A DNA stretch of 64,000 nucleotides, taken from positions 1 to 64,000 of the forward strand of contig JACKLM010000009.1 of NCBI GenBank assembly GCA_024235895.1, read 5' to 3'. Each line of letters opens with the position of its first letter. Position 1 is the stretch's first letter. Positions 19,358-28,748 of this stretch are shown here, piece after piece. The DNA comes from Burkholderiaceae bacterium. GTDB lineage: Bacteria > Pseudomonadota > Gammaproteobacteria > Burkholderiales > Burkholderiaceae_C. The translations under genes and the position numbers were made by a program. Under the pieces are notes generated by a model, which saw nothing but the letters and a program-made list of their open reading frames with translations, was not told the DNA's origin and made no database searches.

Positions 19358-21079
19358 ATGCCAGCCGCGGACACCCCCCGCATGAAACAACTCTCCGGGC
19401 TCGACGCCACCTTCCTGTTCCTCGAGACGCCGGAGATGCCGATGCACGTCGGCGCGCTGCAGCTGCTGCAGCGGCCGGCCGGGCAGCGCGGCCGCTTCGC
19501 GCCGTTGCTGCGCAAGCATGTCGCGGCGCGGCTGCCGGCGGCCCCGGTGCTGTGCCGGCGCCTGTGGTGGATGCCGCTGAACCTGGCCAACCCGGCCTGG
19601 GTCGACGCCCGGCCGGACCTGCGCTGGCACATCGTCGAGCACCGGCTGTCGGCCGGCGCCGGGATGGCCGAGCTGCGTGCGCGCGTGGCCGAGCTGCACG
19701 TCGAGCTGCTCGACCGCGAGCGCCCGCTGTGGCGCATGCACGTCTTCGAGGGCTTGGGCCCGGGGCCTGACGGCGGCCAGCTCGTGGGCCTGTATACCCA
19801 GCTTCATCACGCCGCGGTCGACGGCCAGGCCGCGGTCGCACTGGCCCAGGTGCTGCTCGACCCCAGCCCCGAGCCACGCCAGCCGCCCAGGCGCGCACCG
19901 CGCCGCGGCGGCGTCTTCCAGCTCGGGATGAGCGAGATGCTGCGCGGTGCGCTGGCGCGCCAGGCGAGCCAGGTCGCGCACATCGTCCGCGAGCTGCCGG
20001 CCACCGTCGGCACGGTCAAGGATGCGGCGCTGGCGGCGGCGTCGCGCAGCACCCTGTTCGGCGGCCGCGCGCGCGAGTCCAACATCACGCTGGCGCCGAG
20101 GCTGCCGATCAATGCCACCGTCGGCCGCACGCGCGCCTTCGGCACCGCGTCGCTGCCGCTGGCCCAGGTCAAGGCGCTGGGCAAGGCGCTGGACGCGACC
20201 GTCAACGACATGGTGCTGATGCTGTGCGGCAGCGCGCTGCGCCGCTACCACGCGCGCCGCCAGCTGCTGCCGCGCAAGAGCATGGTCGCCGCGGTGCCGA
20301 TCTCGCTGCGCGAGGCCGGCGACACGCGTGCCGACAACCAGGCGTCGATGAGCCTGGTCAGCCTGGGCACGCACATCGCCGACCCGCGCAAGCGCCTGGA
20401 GCATGTGCTGGCGGCGACCGAGGCGATGAAGGCGGCGATGGGGTCGGTCGAGAGCCTGCTGCCGACCGACTTCCCGTCGCTCGGCGTGCCCTGGCTGATG
20501 GAGGCCGCGGCGTCGCTGTACGGGCGCGCCCGGCTGGCCGACCGCATCCCGCAGGTCGCCAACCTCGTCATCTCCAACGTGCCCGGGGTGCCGGTGCCGC
20601 TGTACCTGGCCGGCGCGCGCATCCTCAGCAACCATCCGACCTCGATCGTCGTCCACGGGCTGGGGCTCAACATCACGGTGCAGAGCCAGGCCGGCTGGCT
20701 GGACTTCGGCCTCATGGCCGATGGCGAGGCGATGCCCGACGTGCAGCTGCTCGCCGACGACCTGCGCGTGGCGTTCGAGGACCTGCACGAGCTGGTGCCC
20801 GAGATCGCGTCGCCCGAGGCCTCGCTGTTCGGGCTGGCACGGCGCGGCCTGGGGCAGGCGGTCGACGTCGCCACCGGGGTGGCGACGCGCACCGCGCGCG
20901 GCGTCGTCGACTCGGCCGCCGGCGTCGCCGCGCGCACCGCACGCGGCGTCGTCGACACCGCGGTGCGCACCGCGGTCGGCAGCGTCGTGCGCGGGGCCGG
21001 CGCAGCCCTGAACAGCGGCGGTGGTGGCAGCGGACGCGGTACCAGCGGGCGCCGCGGCAAGGGCCACGGCGAAGGCTAA
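19358..21079 (+). CDS. Wax ester synthase/diacylglycerol acyltransferase (WS/DGAT)
   Basis: 573 residues from the ATG at 19358 (AGGA 10 bases upstream; the ATG at 19382, giving the classic MKQLSGLDATFLFLET start, is the alternative). The active-site HHAAVDG is at 150-156. The C-terminal family block ISNVPGVPVPLYLAGA and the NITVQSQAGWLDFGL stretch are present. The enzyme esterifies long-chain alcohols or diacylglycerol with acyl-CoA, making storage lipid. The tail from about residue 490 is unusual: 15-residue tandem repeats ending in a Gly/Ser/Arg-rich, basic stretch. Two alpha/beta hydrolases follow, suggesting a lipid-metabolism cluster. Confidence 0.92.
   Translation: MPAADTPRMKQLSGLDATFLFLETPEMPMHVGALQLLQRPAGQRGRFAPLLRKHVAARLPAAPVLCRRLWWMPLNLANPAWVDARPDLRWHIVEHRLSAGAGMAELRARVAELHVELLDRERPLWRMHVFEGLGPGPDGGQLVGLYTQLHHAAVDGQAAVALAQVLLDPSPEPRQPPRRAPRRGGVFQLGMSEMLRGALARQASQVAHIVRELPATVGTVKDAALAAASRSTLFGGRARESNITLAPRLPINATVGRTRAFGTASLPLAQVKALGKALDATVNDMVLMLCGSALRRYHARRQLLPRKSMVAAVPISLREAGDTRADNQASMSLVSLGTHIADPRKRLEHVLAATEAMKAAMGSVESLLPTDFPSLGVPWLMEAAASLYGRARLADRIPQVANLVISNVPGVPVPLYLAGARILSNHPTSIVVHGLGLNITVQSQAGWLDFGLMADGEAMPDVQLLADDLRVAFEDLHELVPEIASPEASLFGLARRGLGQAVDVATGVATRTARGVVDSAAGVAARTARGVVDTAVRTAVGSVVRGAGAALNSGGGGSGRGTSGRRGKGHGEG
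20864..20990 (+). repeat. Tandem 45-base coding repeat in the WS/DGAT tail
   Basis: Two consecutive 15-codon units (20864-20908 and 20909-20953) encode DVATGVATRTARGVV and DSAAGVAARTARGVV. A shorter third copy, DTAVRTAVGSVV, follows. The units are amphipathic (Ala/Val face, Arg/Thr face). They are unlike the catalytic part and look like recent internal duplication. Confidence 0.75.
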
Positions 21080-21114
21080 GATCGGCCCCGGACACCCCGA
21101 CCGGTACCTTGCCG

Positions 21115-21984
21115 ATGCCACGATCTGCCCGCTCCGCCACCGCGCCCGGCCTGGCTGCCAGCCGCAGCCGGCATCCCGTGCCCGATGCCGACGCGCCGGC
21201 CGGCCACGAGTCGCCCTTGCCGCCAGGGCCCTGGCTGCTGATGCTGGAGGCACGCGCGCCCTGGGAGCTGGCGGCGCTGCTGGCGGTGTCGCCGTGGATG
21301 CACCGCATGCCCGCCGGCGACGGCCACCCGGTGCTGGTCTTCCCGGGGCTGGGGGCGTCGGACACCAGCACGCTGGCGGTGCGGCAGTTCCTGCAGCGCC
21401 AGGGCTTCACGCCCTATCCGTGGGAGCAGGGGCTCAACCTGGGGCCGCGTCCGGGCGTGCTGGAACGATGCCGCGAACGGCTGGACGCGCTACGGCGTCG
21501 CCACCGCGAGAAGGTCAGCCTCGTCGGCTGGAGCCTGGGCGGGATCTACGCGCGCGAGCTGGCCAAGGAGGCCCCGGACGAGGTGCGCTGCGTCGTCACG
21601 CTGGGCACGCCGTTCACCGGCCACCCGCGGGCGACCAACGCCTGGCGCTTCTACGAACTGGTCAGCGGCCACCAGACCCACGATGCCGAACTGCTGGCCG
21701 AGGTGCGCAGGCCGCCGCCGGTGCCGACGACCTCGATCTACAGCCGCACCGACGGCATCGTCGCCTGGGAGTGCAGCATCAACCCGCCCGGTCACCCGCA
21801 CACCGAGAATATCGAGGTCCGTGCCAGCCACCTCGGCATGGGCATGAACCCGCTGGCGCTGTATGCGATCGCCGACCGGCTGCGGCAGGACCCGGCGCAC
21901 TGGCGGCGTTTCGACGTCGCCGGCGCGCGGCGCTGGTTCTTCAAGGTCGCGCACCAGCCGCACGCGCTGGTCGACGCGTACTGA
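21115..21984 (+). CDS. Alpha/beta hydrolase (lipase-like)
   Basis: 289 residues from the ATG at 21115. After an Ala/Pro-rich start comes HPVLVFPGLGASDTST (71-86, oxyanion region), then the nucleophile elbow GWSLGG with S140, a probable acid in YSRTDGIV and a probable His in SHLGMG. The layout is typical of lipase-like hydrolases, often annotated as alpha/beta hydrolases of unknown substrate. It follows the WS/DGAT gene by 35 bases and precedes another hydrolase by 10, so an acyl-ester substrate is reasonable inference. Confidence 0.85.
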   Translation: MPRSARSATAPGLAASRSRHPVPDADAPAGHESPLPPGPWLLMLEARAPWELAALLAVSPWMHRMPAGDGHPVLVFPGLGASDTSTLAVRQFLQRQGFTPYPWEQGLNLGPRPGVLERCRERLDALRRRHREKVSLVGWSLGGIYARELAKEAPDEVRCVVTLGTPFTGHPRATNAWRFYELVSGHQTHDAELLAEVRRPPPVPTTSIYSRTDGIVAWECSINPPGHPHTENIEVRASHLGMGMNPLALYAIADRLRQDPAHWRRFDVAGARRWFFKVAHQPHALVDAY

Positions 21985-21994
21985 CCCGGGTCCG

Positions 21995-22900
21995 ATGCGG
22001 GTTGCCGCCAACGGCCTGGCGATCGAGGTCGACGATCGCGGCCCGGCCGCCGGCGAGCCGCTGCTGCTCGTCATGGGGCTGGGCATGCAGCTGCTCGGCT
22101 GGCCGGACGAGCTGGTCGATGCGCTGGCGGCACGCGGGTTGCGCCCGATCCGATTCGACAACCGCGACACCGGGCTGAGCCAGGGCTTCGACCACCTCGG
22201 CGTGCCGAACCTGCCGGCGGCGATGCTGCGCTGGATGCTGAGGCTGCCGGTGCCGGCACCGTACCGGCTCGCCGACATGGCGGCCGACGCGCTGGGCGTG
22301 CTCGATGCGCTGGGCCTCGAGCGCGCGCATGTCTGCGGCGCCTCGATGGGCGGCATGATCGCGCAGCACCTGGCGGCGCACCACCCCGACCGCGTCGCCA
22401 GCCTGACGCTGATGATGACGACCAGCGGCTCGCGCCGCCTGCCGCAGCCGGCGATGCACGTGCGCCGGGCACTGCTCGGGCGGCCGCGCAGCAAGGACCC
22501 GGACGATATCGTCGCCTATCTGGAGCGGCTGCTGCACGTCATCGGCAGCCCCGGCTACCGCCCGGATCCGCTGCGCCAGCGCGAGCGGCTGCAGGCCTTC
22601 GTCGCCCGCGCCTGGCGGCCCGCGGGCACGGCGCGCCAGTTGCTGGCGATCGCCGCCGACGGCGACCGCACGCCGATGCTGCGCCAGATCCGCGCGCCGA
22701 CCGCGATCATCCACGGCCGCGCCGACCCGCTGGTGCCGCCGGCCTGCGGCGAGGACCTGGCACACCGCATCGCCGGCGCGACGATCGACCTCGTACCCGG
22801 CATGGGGCACGACCTGCCGTTGGAGCTGCTGCCGCGCTTCGCCGACACGATCGCAGGGGTCGCGCGGCGTGCGGGGGGTGCCATCGAGGGCCGCACGTGA
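21995..22900 (+). CDS. Alpha/beta hydrolase
   Basis: 301 residues from the ATG at 21995. A classical fold: LLLVMGLGMQLLGW (oxyanion region), RFDNRDTGLS, nucleophile elbow CGASMGGM with S117, acid D in HGRADPLVP and base H in GMGHDLP. This pattern resembles esterases and haloalkane-dehalogenase-like hydrolases; relatives are often annotated as alpha/beta hydrolase or TAP-like. Its TGA overlaps the GTG start of dusA, and only 10 bases separate it from the preceding lipase-like gene. Confidence 0.88.
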   Translation: MRVAANGLAIEVDDRGPAAGEPLLLVMGLGMQLLGWPDELVDALAARGLRPIRFDNRDTGLSQGFDHLGVPNLPAAMLRWMLRLPVPAPYRLADMAADALGVLDALGLERAHVCGASMGGMIAQHLAAHHPDRVASLTLMMTTSGSRRLPQPAMHVRRALLGRPRSKDPDDIVAYLERLLHVIGSPGYRPDPLRQRERLQAFVARAWRPAGTARQLLAIAADGDRTPMLRQIRAPTAIIHGRADPLVPPACGEDLAHRIAGATIDLVPGMGHDLPLELLPRFADTIAGVARRAGGAIEGRT

Positions 22901-23939
22901 ATCGACGCGCGTCGCCCTGGCGCCTCAGCGTCGCGCCGATGATGGAGTGGACTGACCGGCATTGCCGCTGGTTCCACCGCCAGATCACGCGTCGCGCGCG
23001 GCTGTACACGGTGATGATCACGACCGGTGCGCTGCGCCACGGCGATGCGGCGCGGCACCTGGACTTCGACCCCGCCGAGCACCCGGTCGCGCTGCAGGTC
23101 GGCGGCAGCGAGCCGGAGGAGCTCGCGCACGCGGCGCGGCTGGCCGAGCGCTGGGGCTACGACGAGATCGACCTCAACTGCGGCTGCCCGAGCGAGCGCG
23201 TGCAGCGCGGCGCCTTCGGCGCCTGCCTGATGCGCGAGCCGCGCACGGTCGCCGACGGCGTGAAGGCGATGCGCGATGCGGTCGCGATCCCGGTCACGGT
23301 CAAGCACCGCATCGGCGTCGACCACGATGACCACTACGGCTTCGTGCGCGACTTCGTCGGCACGGTGGCCGACGCCGGCTGCGAGGTCTTCGTCGTCCAC
23401 GCTCGCAGCGCCTGGCTGCAGGGGCTGAGCCCGAAGGAAAACCGCGAGATCCCGCCGCTGCGCCACGAGGTCGCGCACCAGCTCGCGCGCGACTTCCCGG
23501 CGCTGACGATCGTCGTCAACGGCGGCCTCGCCGGCGACGAGTCGATCGCCGCGCAACTGGCCCAGGTCGACGGCGTCATGGTCGGCCGCGACGCCTACCA
23601 CCACCCCTGGCACATGGCCGACTGGGACCGGCGCTTCTTCGGCGAGGCGACGCCGGCGCCGACGCGCGAGGCGGTGGAGGAGGCGATGGTCGGCTACATG
23701 GCGCGCCAGGCGGCGCTGGGCGTACCTTGGCCGGCGATCGCGCGCCACATGCTCGGGCTGTGGCACGGCACGCCCGGCGCGCGCCGCTGGCGGCAGGTGT
23801 GGTCGGACCACCGGCTGCGCGACGAGCCGGTCGCGCGCGTGGCCGCGATCGCGACGGCGGCGCGGCTGGGCGCGGCAATCCGGGATGCCGACGCGGACGC
23901 GGACGGCGAGGCGGCGCCGCAGCCGCAGGAGCTCGGGAC

Positions 23940-23943
<4 letters not shown>
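22897..23943 (+). CDS. dusA: tRNA-dihydrouridine(20/20a) synthase DusA
   Basis: 348 residues, starting at a GTG that overlaps the previous stop (GTGA). It is an FMN-dependent reductase making dihydrouridine at tRNA positions 20/20a. Family motifs are SVAPMMEWTDRHCR (11-24), YTVMITTGAL, and DLNCGCPSERVQ, in which C97 is the likely proton donor. KHRIGVD and VMVGRDAYHHPW also point to DusA rather than DusB or DusC. The last 15 residues are Asp/Ala-rich. ATGA overlap with mtnA. Confidence 0.95.
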
Positions 23944-25042
<1,099 letters not shown>

Positions 25043-25046
<4 letters not shown>

Positions 25047-25726
25047 CGGCGCGGCGCAGACCTGCGGCGGACGAGGCCGCCGCCCGTGCGTCCGTCGTCG
25101 ACGCCATGCGCCGGCTCGACGCGATCGGGCTGAACCGCGGCAGCACCGGCAACGCCAGCGTGCGCTGGGCGCACGGCGGCCGGCCCGGGATGCTGGTCAC
25201 GCCGACCGGGTCGGACGCCGTGTCGCTGAGGCCGCAGGACCTGTGCTGGGTCGGCGACGACGGAGCGTTCGAGGGGCCGTGGGCGCCGTCGTCGGAGTGG
25301 CGGCTGCACCAGGCCGCGTATGCGGCGCGGCCCGAGCTCGCTGCGGTGCTGCACACGCACGCCGAGCACGCGACGGCGCTGGGCTGCATCGGGCGGGGTT
25401 TGCCGGCCTTCCACTACATGGTCGCGGTCGCCGGCGGCGACGACGTGCCGCTGGTGCCGTATGCGGGCTTCGGCAGCGTGGCGCTCGCGCAAGGGGTCGC
25501 GCAGGCGTTGCGGTCCCGCCTGGCCTGCCTGCTCGCGCAGCATGGGCTGGTCAGCGCCGGCCGGACGATGGCGCAGGCGCTGGCGGTGATGATCGAGGTC
25601 GAGAGCCTGGCCCGCACTTATTTGCTCGCGCTCTCCGCGGGAACCCCGTCGATTCTCGATGCCGGGGAAATGGCGCGCGTCGTCGAAAAGTTTACCGGCT
25701 ACGGCAGGAAAAGGCAGGCCCGGTAA
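25043..25726 (+). CDS. Class II aldolase, probable 5-(methylthio)ribulose-1-phosphate / 5-deoxyribulose-1-phosphate aldolase
   Basis: 227 residues, starting at an ATG inside the mtnA stop. Fuculose-phosphate-aldolase-type features: catalytic E85 (SSEWRLH), Zn ligands H104 and H106 (LHTHAEHAT) and H167 (LLAQHGLVSAG), and the FHYMVAVAGGDDV loop. That loop and the HTHAEHAT form fit Ald2/DrdA-type aldolases better than the dehydratase MtnB. Coupled to mtnA, it would split the ribulose-1-P product into DHAP and a (methylthio)acetaldehyde. Family membership is clear; the exact substrate is inferred from context. Confidence 0.82.
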
Positions 25727-25741
25727 ACGGATCGGGCCTGC
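25714..25741 (-). terminator. Hairpin terminator at the convergent junction
   Basis: GCAGGCCCG (25714-25722) and CGGGCCTGC (25733-25741) make a perfect 9-bp stem with a 10-base loop that contains the aldolase stop codon. On the minus strand the stem is followed by CTTTTCC, so it best serves the leftward gene ending at 25826. Rightward transcripts would carry the hairpin but no U-tract. Confidence 0.55.
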
Positions 25742-25825
25742 GACAAATACCACTGCGCAAGAAAGACGACGGCGCCACACGGGCGCCGCAGGCACACCGA
25801 ACCGCTCACGCGGCCGGGGGCAAAC

Positions 25826-26209
25826 TCAGAACTGCTGGTAGGTATTGGTGCGGTAGACGTCGCGCGGCGGCGGTGTGGCCCGGATGATGCGCGTCTTGGA
25901 CGTGATCAGCCCCGGCTCGTCGACCGACCACGCAGCCTTGGCGCGAGACCCGGCGACCATCGGCTGGGGCGATGCGCGCGGGCGCTCCCGGACGTAGGCC
26001 TCGGCCTGCGCGGGCCGGGCGAAATAGCGAACCCGCCGCGGGCTGACGTTGGCCCGGCACAGCCGCCCCTCGGCGACCAGCGCCTCGGCGGCGCGCCGTA
26101 CCTGTTCGGGTGAATACCCTGTTACCTCGCTGGCTGAAAATCCGGCAGGGGTTTGGGCAATGGATTCGAGGGTCAAATGGAGCGTGGTTTGCAGGGGCTT
26201 CGTGCTCAT
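25826..26209 (-). CDS. Small winged-helix-like protein of unknown function
   Basis: 127 residues from the ATG at 26209 (another ATG lies at 26218). Residues 10-65 read like a winged helix: LESIAQTPAGFSASEV, a recognition-helix-like TGYSPEQVRRAAEALVAEG, then a wing RVRYFA. The C-terminus ends in RDVYRTNTYQQF after a basic, Pro-rich stretch. No family name recognised. It is last in the long leftward run, 60 bases after the DMT gene, with a terminator just beyond. It may be independently expressed, since the upstream DNA is locally AT-richer. Confidence 0.7.
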   Translation of the reverse strand: MSTKPLQTTLHLTLESIAQTPAGFSASEVTGYSPEQVRRAAEALVAEGRLCRANVSPRRVRYFARPAQAEAYVRERPRASPQPMVAGSRAKAAWSVDEPGLITSKTRIIRATPPPRDVYRTNTYQQF

Positions 26210-26269
26210 GCTGAGCATTCTAACGAAACTTGGGTATCCACCCTGGCATGGCGGAAATGACGCAGTCGC

Positions 26270-27202
26270 TCAGTGCGGTATCTGGGCACTTGCCGCCACG
26301 CGTGCGCCGGTACGCGTGTCGGGCCAGGCCGCGAGCAGCAGCCCGGCCAGCGCCAGCCCCAGCGCCAGCGCGTGCCCGCCGCCGAAGGGCTCGCCGAGCC
26401 AGCCGACGCCGATCGCCGCCGCCGTCACCGGCAGCAGCACGGTGAAGACCCCGGCGCGCGCCGCCGGCACCCGCGCCAGCCCCTTCATCCACAGCCAGAC
26501 CGAGAACATGCTGGCTGCCAGCGCATAGTAGACGAGCAGCCCCCAGACGCCTGCACCGACGGCCTGGAAGTCGAAGCGGACTGCCTGCCAAAGCGCCAGC
26601 GGCGTCACCAGCGCCAGCCCCCACAGGTTGATGAGGGCCGAGATCCGGCGCGGGGAGACCTGCGCCGTCAGCCGCTTGCCGATGACGACGTAACTCGCCT
26701 CGCAGAAGACGGCGCCGATCAGCAGCGCGTAGCCCCACCAGGCGCCCGCCGGCGCCGCGTCGCCGTCGCGCTGCCAGGCGAGCAAGGCGATCCCGGCGGC
26801 GGCCAGCGCGATCGCCGCCGCGACCCGCGGCCGGATCGGCTCGCCCAGACCGAGGCGCGCGAGCAGCGCGACCGCGGCCGGCAGCGCTGCCATCACGACG
26901 CCCGCGGCCAGCGCCGAGGTCGCTGCGACACCGAACAGCATGCAGATCGAAAAGCCGAAGTTGCCGAGGAAGCTCTCCCAGAACAGCAGCCTGCGGTCGC
27001 GCGCGCTCAGGCGTGGCTCGCCCGGCGCGCGCCACAGCCAGGGCAGCATCGCGACCGCGCCGATGCCGAAGCGCAGCCACGCGAGCAGCAAGACCGGGAA
27101 TGCCGCCACCAGCAGCCGCGACAGGCCGACGTAGCTGCCCACCAGCACCATGCTCGCGGCCAGCGCCGAATAGGCCAGCGCGGTCGCGGCGGCGGGGTTC
27201 AT
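26270..27202 (-). CDS. EamA/DMT-superfamily transporter
   Basis: 310 residues, about ten hydrophobic segments in two EamA repeats, with the repeat junction near AWQRDGDAAPAGAWWG. The second repeat has the usual VIGKRLTAQVSPRRISALINLWGL and a final VTAAAIGVGWLGEPFGGGHALALGLALAGL. The substrate is unknown. It lies 42 bases after puuC on the same strand, so it may be co-transcribed with the polyamine genes; export of an amine or amino acid would fit but is only inference. Confidence 0.88.
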   Translation of the reverse strand: MNPAAATALAYSALAASMVLVGSYVGLSRLLVAAFPVLLLAWLRFGIGAVAMLPWLWRAPGEPRLSARDRRLLFWESFLGNFGFSICMLFGVAATSALAAGVVMAALPAAVALLARLGLGEPIRPRVAAAIALAAAGIALLAWQRDGDAAPAGAWWGYALLIGAVFCEASYVVIGKRLTAQVSPRRISALINLWGLALVTPLALWQAVRFDFQAVGAGVWGLLVYYALAASMFSVWLWMKGLARVPAARAGVFTVLLPVTAAAIGVGWLGEPFGGGHALALGLALAGLLLAAWPDTRTGARVAASAQIPH

Positions 27203-27244
27203 CGCGAAGACGGCCGGGCGCCGGTGCGGACTCGGCGCGTTCGG

Positions 27245-28738
27245 TCAGGCGGCGTCGATGCGAACCCAGGTCGTCTTCAGCTCGGTCACCTTGTCGAACG
27301 CGTGCAGCGACTTGTCGCGCCCGTTGCCGCTTTGCTTGACGCCGCCGAAGGGCACGGTGATGTCGTCCTCGTCGTAGCTGTTGACGTGCACGGTGCCGGC
27401 GCGCAGCCGGCGCGCCACCCGGTGCGCGCGGCTCAGGTGGTCGCTCCAGACGCTGGCCTGCAGCCCGTAGGGGCTGGCGTTGGCGATCGCGACCGCCTCG
27501 GCCTCGTCGCGGAAGCGGATCACGCTCATCACCGGGCCGAAGATCTCCTCGCGCGCGATCGTCATCTCGTTGGCGACACCGTCGAAGACGGTCGGCTCGA
27601 CGTAGAAGCCGCCGCTGTCCTCGTGCACGCGCCGCCCGCCGCAGACCAGCCGTGCGCCGTCGCCGCGGCCGGACTCGATGTAGCCGAGCACGGTGCGCAT
27701 CTGCGTCTCGTCGACCAGCGCGCCGAGCACGGTCGAAGGCTGCAGCGGGTCGGCCGGCGCGTACTTCGGCGCCTCGGCGGCGACGATCTCGACGAAGCGG
27801 TCGGCGATCGATTCGTGCACCAGCACGCGCGACGGCGCGTTGCAGCTCTCGCCCTGGTTGAAGAACATGCTGCCGGCGGCGGTCTTCGCCGCGCGTTCCA
27901 GATCGGCGAAATCGTCGAAGACGACGAAGGCCGACTTGCCGCCGAGTTCGTTGAAGACGCGCTTGAGGTTGCTGCGGCTGGCGTACTCGAGCATGCGCCG
28001 GCCGGTGCGGGTGGAGCCGGTGAAGCCGATCGCGTCGACATCCATGTGCAGCGCCAGCGCCTCGCCGGCCTCGTGGCCGTAGCCGGGCACGACGTTGAAG
28101 ACCCCTGGCGGCAGCCCGGCGTCGATCGCGATCTCGGCCAGCCGCATCGCCGTCAGCGGGCTCTTCTCGCTCGGCTTGAGGACGACCGAGTTGCCCGCCG
28201 CCAGCGCCGGCCCGAGCTTCCAGGCCGCCATGACCATCGGGTAGTTCCACGGCACGACGACGCCGACGACGCCGACCGGCTCGCGCCGGATCAGCGCCAG
28301 CGCGGTGTCGGCGGTCGGCGCGATCTCGTCGTAGATCTTGTCCACCGCCTCCGCGTACCACGCGATCGTGCGCGAGGTGGCCGGCACGTCGACCGCGAGC
28401 GCGTACTGGATCGGCTTGCCCATGTCCAGGGTTTCCAGCAGCGCGAGTTCGTCGCGCGCGGCGAGGATCTTGTCGGCGAAGCGCTGCAGCACCTTCTTGC
28501 GCGCCGCCGGCGACTTGCCGGCCCAGCGCCGGTCCTCGAACGCGGCGCGCGCGGCGGCGACGGCAGCGTCGATGTCGGCGCCGCCGCCGCGTGCGACCTC
28601 GGCCAGCAGCCGGCCGTCGATCGGCGAGTGCTTGGCGAAGACGGCGCCGTCGGTGGCTGCGCGGCGCTCGCCGCCGATCAGCGCGCGGCCGTCGGGACGG
28701 AGGGTGGCCGCGCGTACGGCCCAGTCGGGAGCGTTCAT
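27245..28738 (-). CDS. puuC: Aldehyde dehydrogenase, probable gamma-glutamyl-gamma-aminobutyraldehyde dehydrogenase PuuC
   Basis: 497 residues from the ATG at 28738. NAD(P)-dependent ALDH with VVPWNYPMVMAAWK (161-174), KPSEKSPLTA, FTGSTRTGR, general base E264 (NELGGKSA) and nucleophile C299 (QGESCNAPSR). The QGESC form and the surrounding puuA, puuB and puuD genes favour PuuC, which oxidises gamma-glutamyl-gamma-aminobutyraldehyde in the Puu route. It could also oxidise 4-aminobutanal from the SpuC route. It starts only 10 bases after the DUF3138-like gene. Confidence 0.9.
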   Translation of the reverse strand: MNAPDWAVRAATLRPDGRALIGGERRAATDGAVFAKHSPIDGRLLAEVARGGGADIDAAVAAARAAFEDRRWAGKSPAARKKVLQRFADKILAARDELALLETLDMGKPIQYALAVDVPATSRTIAWYAEAVDKIYDEIAPTADTALALIRREPVGVVGVVVPWNYPMVMAAWKLGPALAAGNSVVLKPSEKSPLTAMRLAEIAIDAGLPPGVFNVVPGYGHEAGEALALHMDVDAIGFTGSTRTGRRMLEYASRSNLKRVFNELGGKSAFVVFDDFADLERAAKTAAGSMFFNQGESCNAPSRVLVHESIADRFVEIVAAEAPKYAPADPLQPSTVLGALVDETQMRTVLGYIESGRGDGARLVCGGRRVHEDSGGFYVEPTVFDGVANEMTIAREEIFGPVMSVIRFRDEAEAVAIANASPYGLQASVWSDHLSRAHRVARRLRAGTVHVNSYDEDDITVPFGGVKQSGNGRDKSLHAFDKVTELKTTWVRIDAA

Positions 28739-28748
28739 CGTGCGGTGC

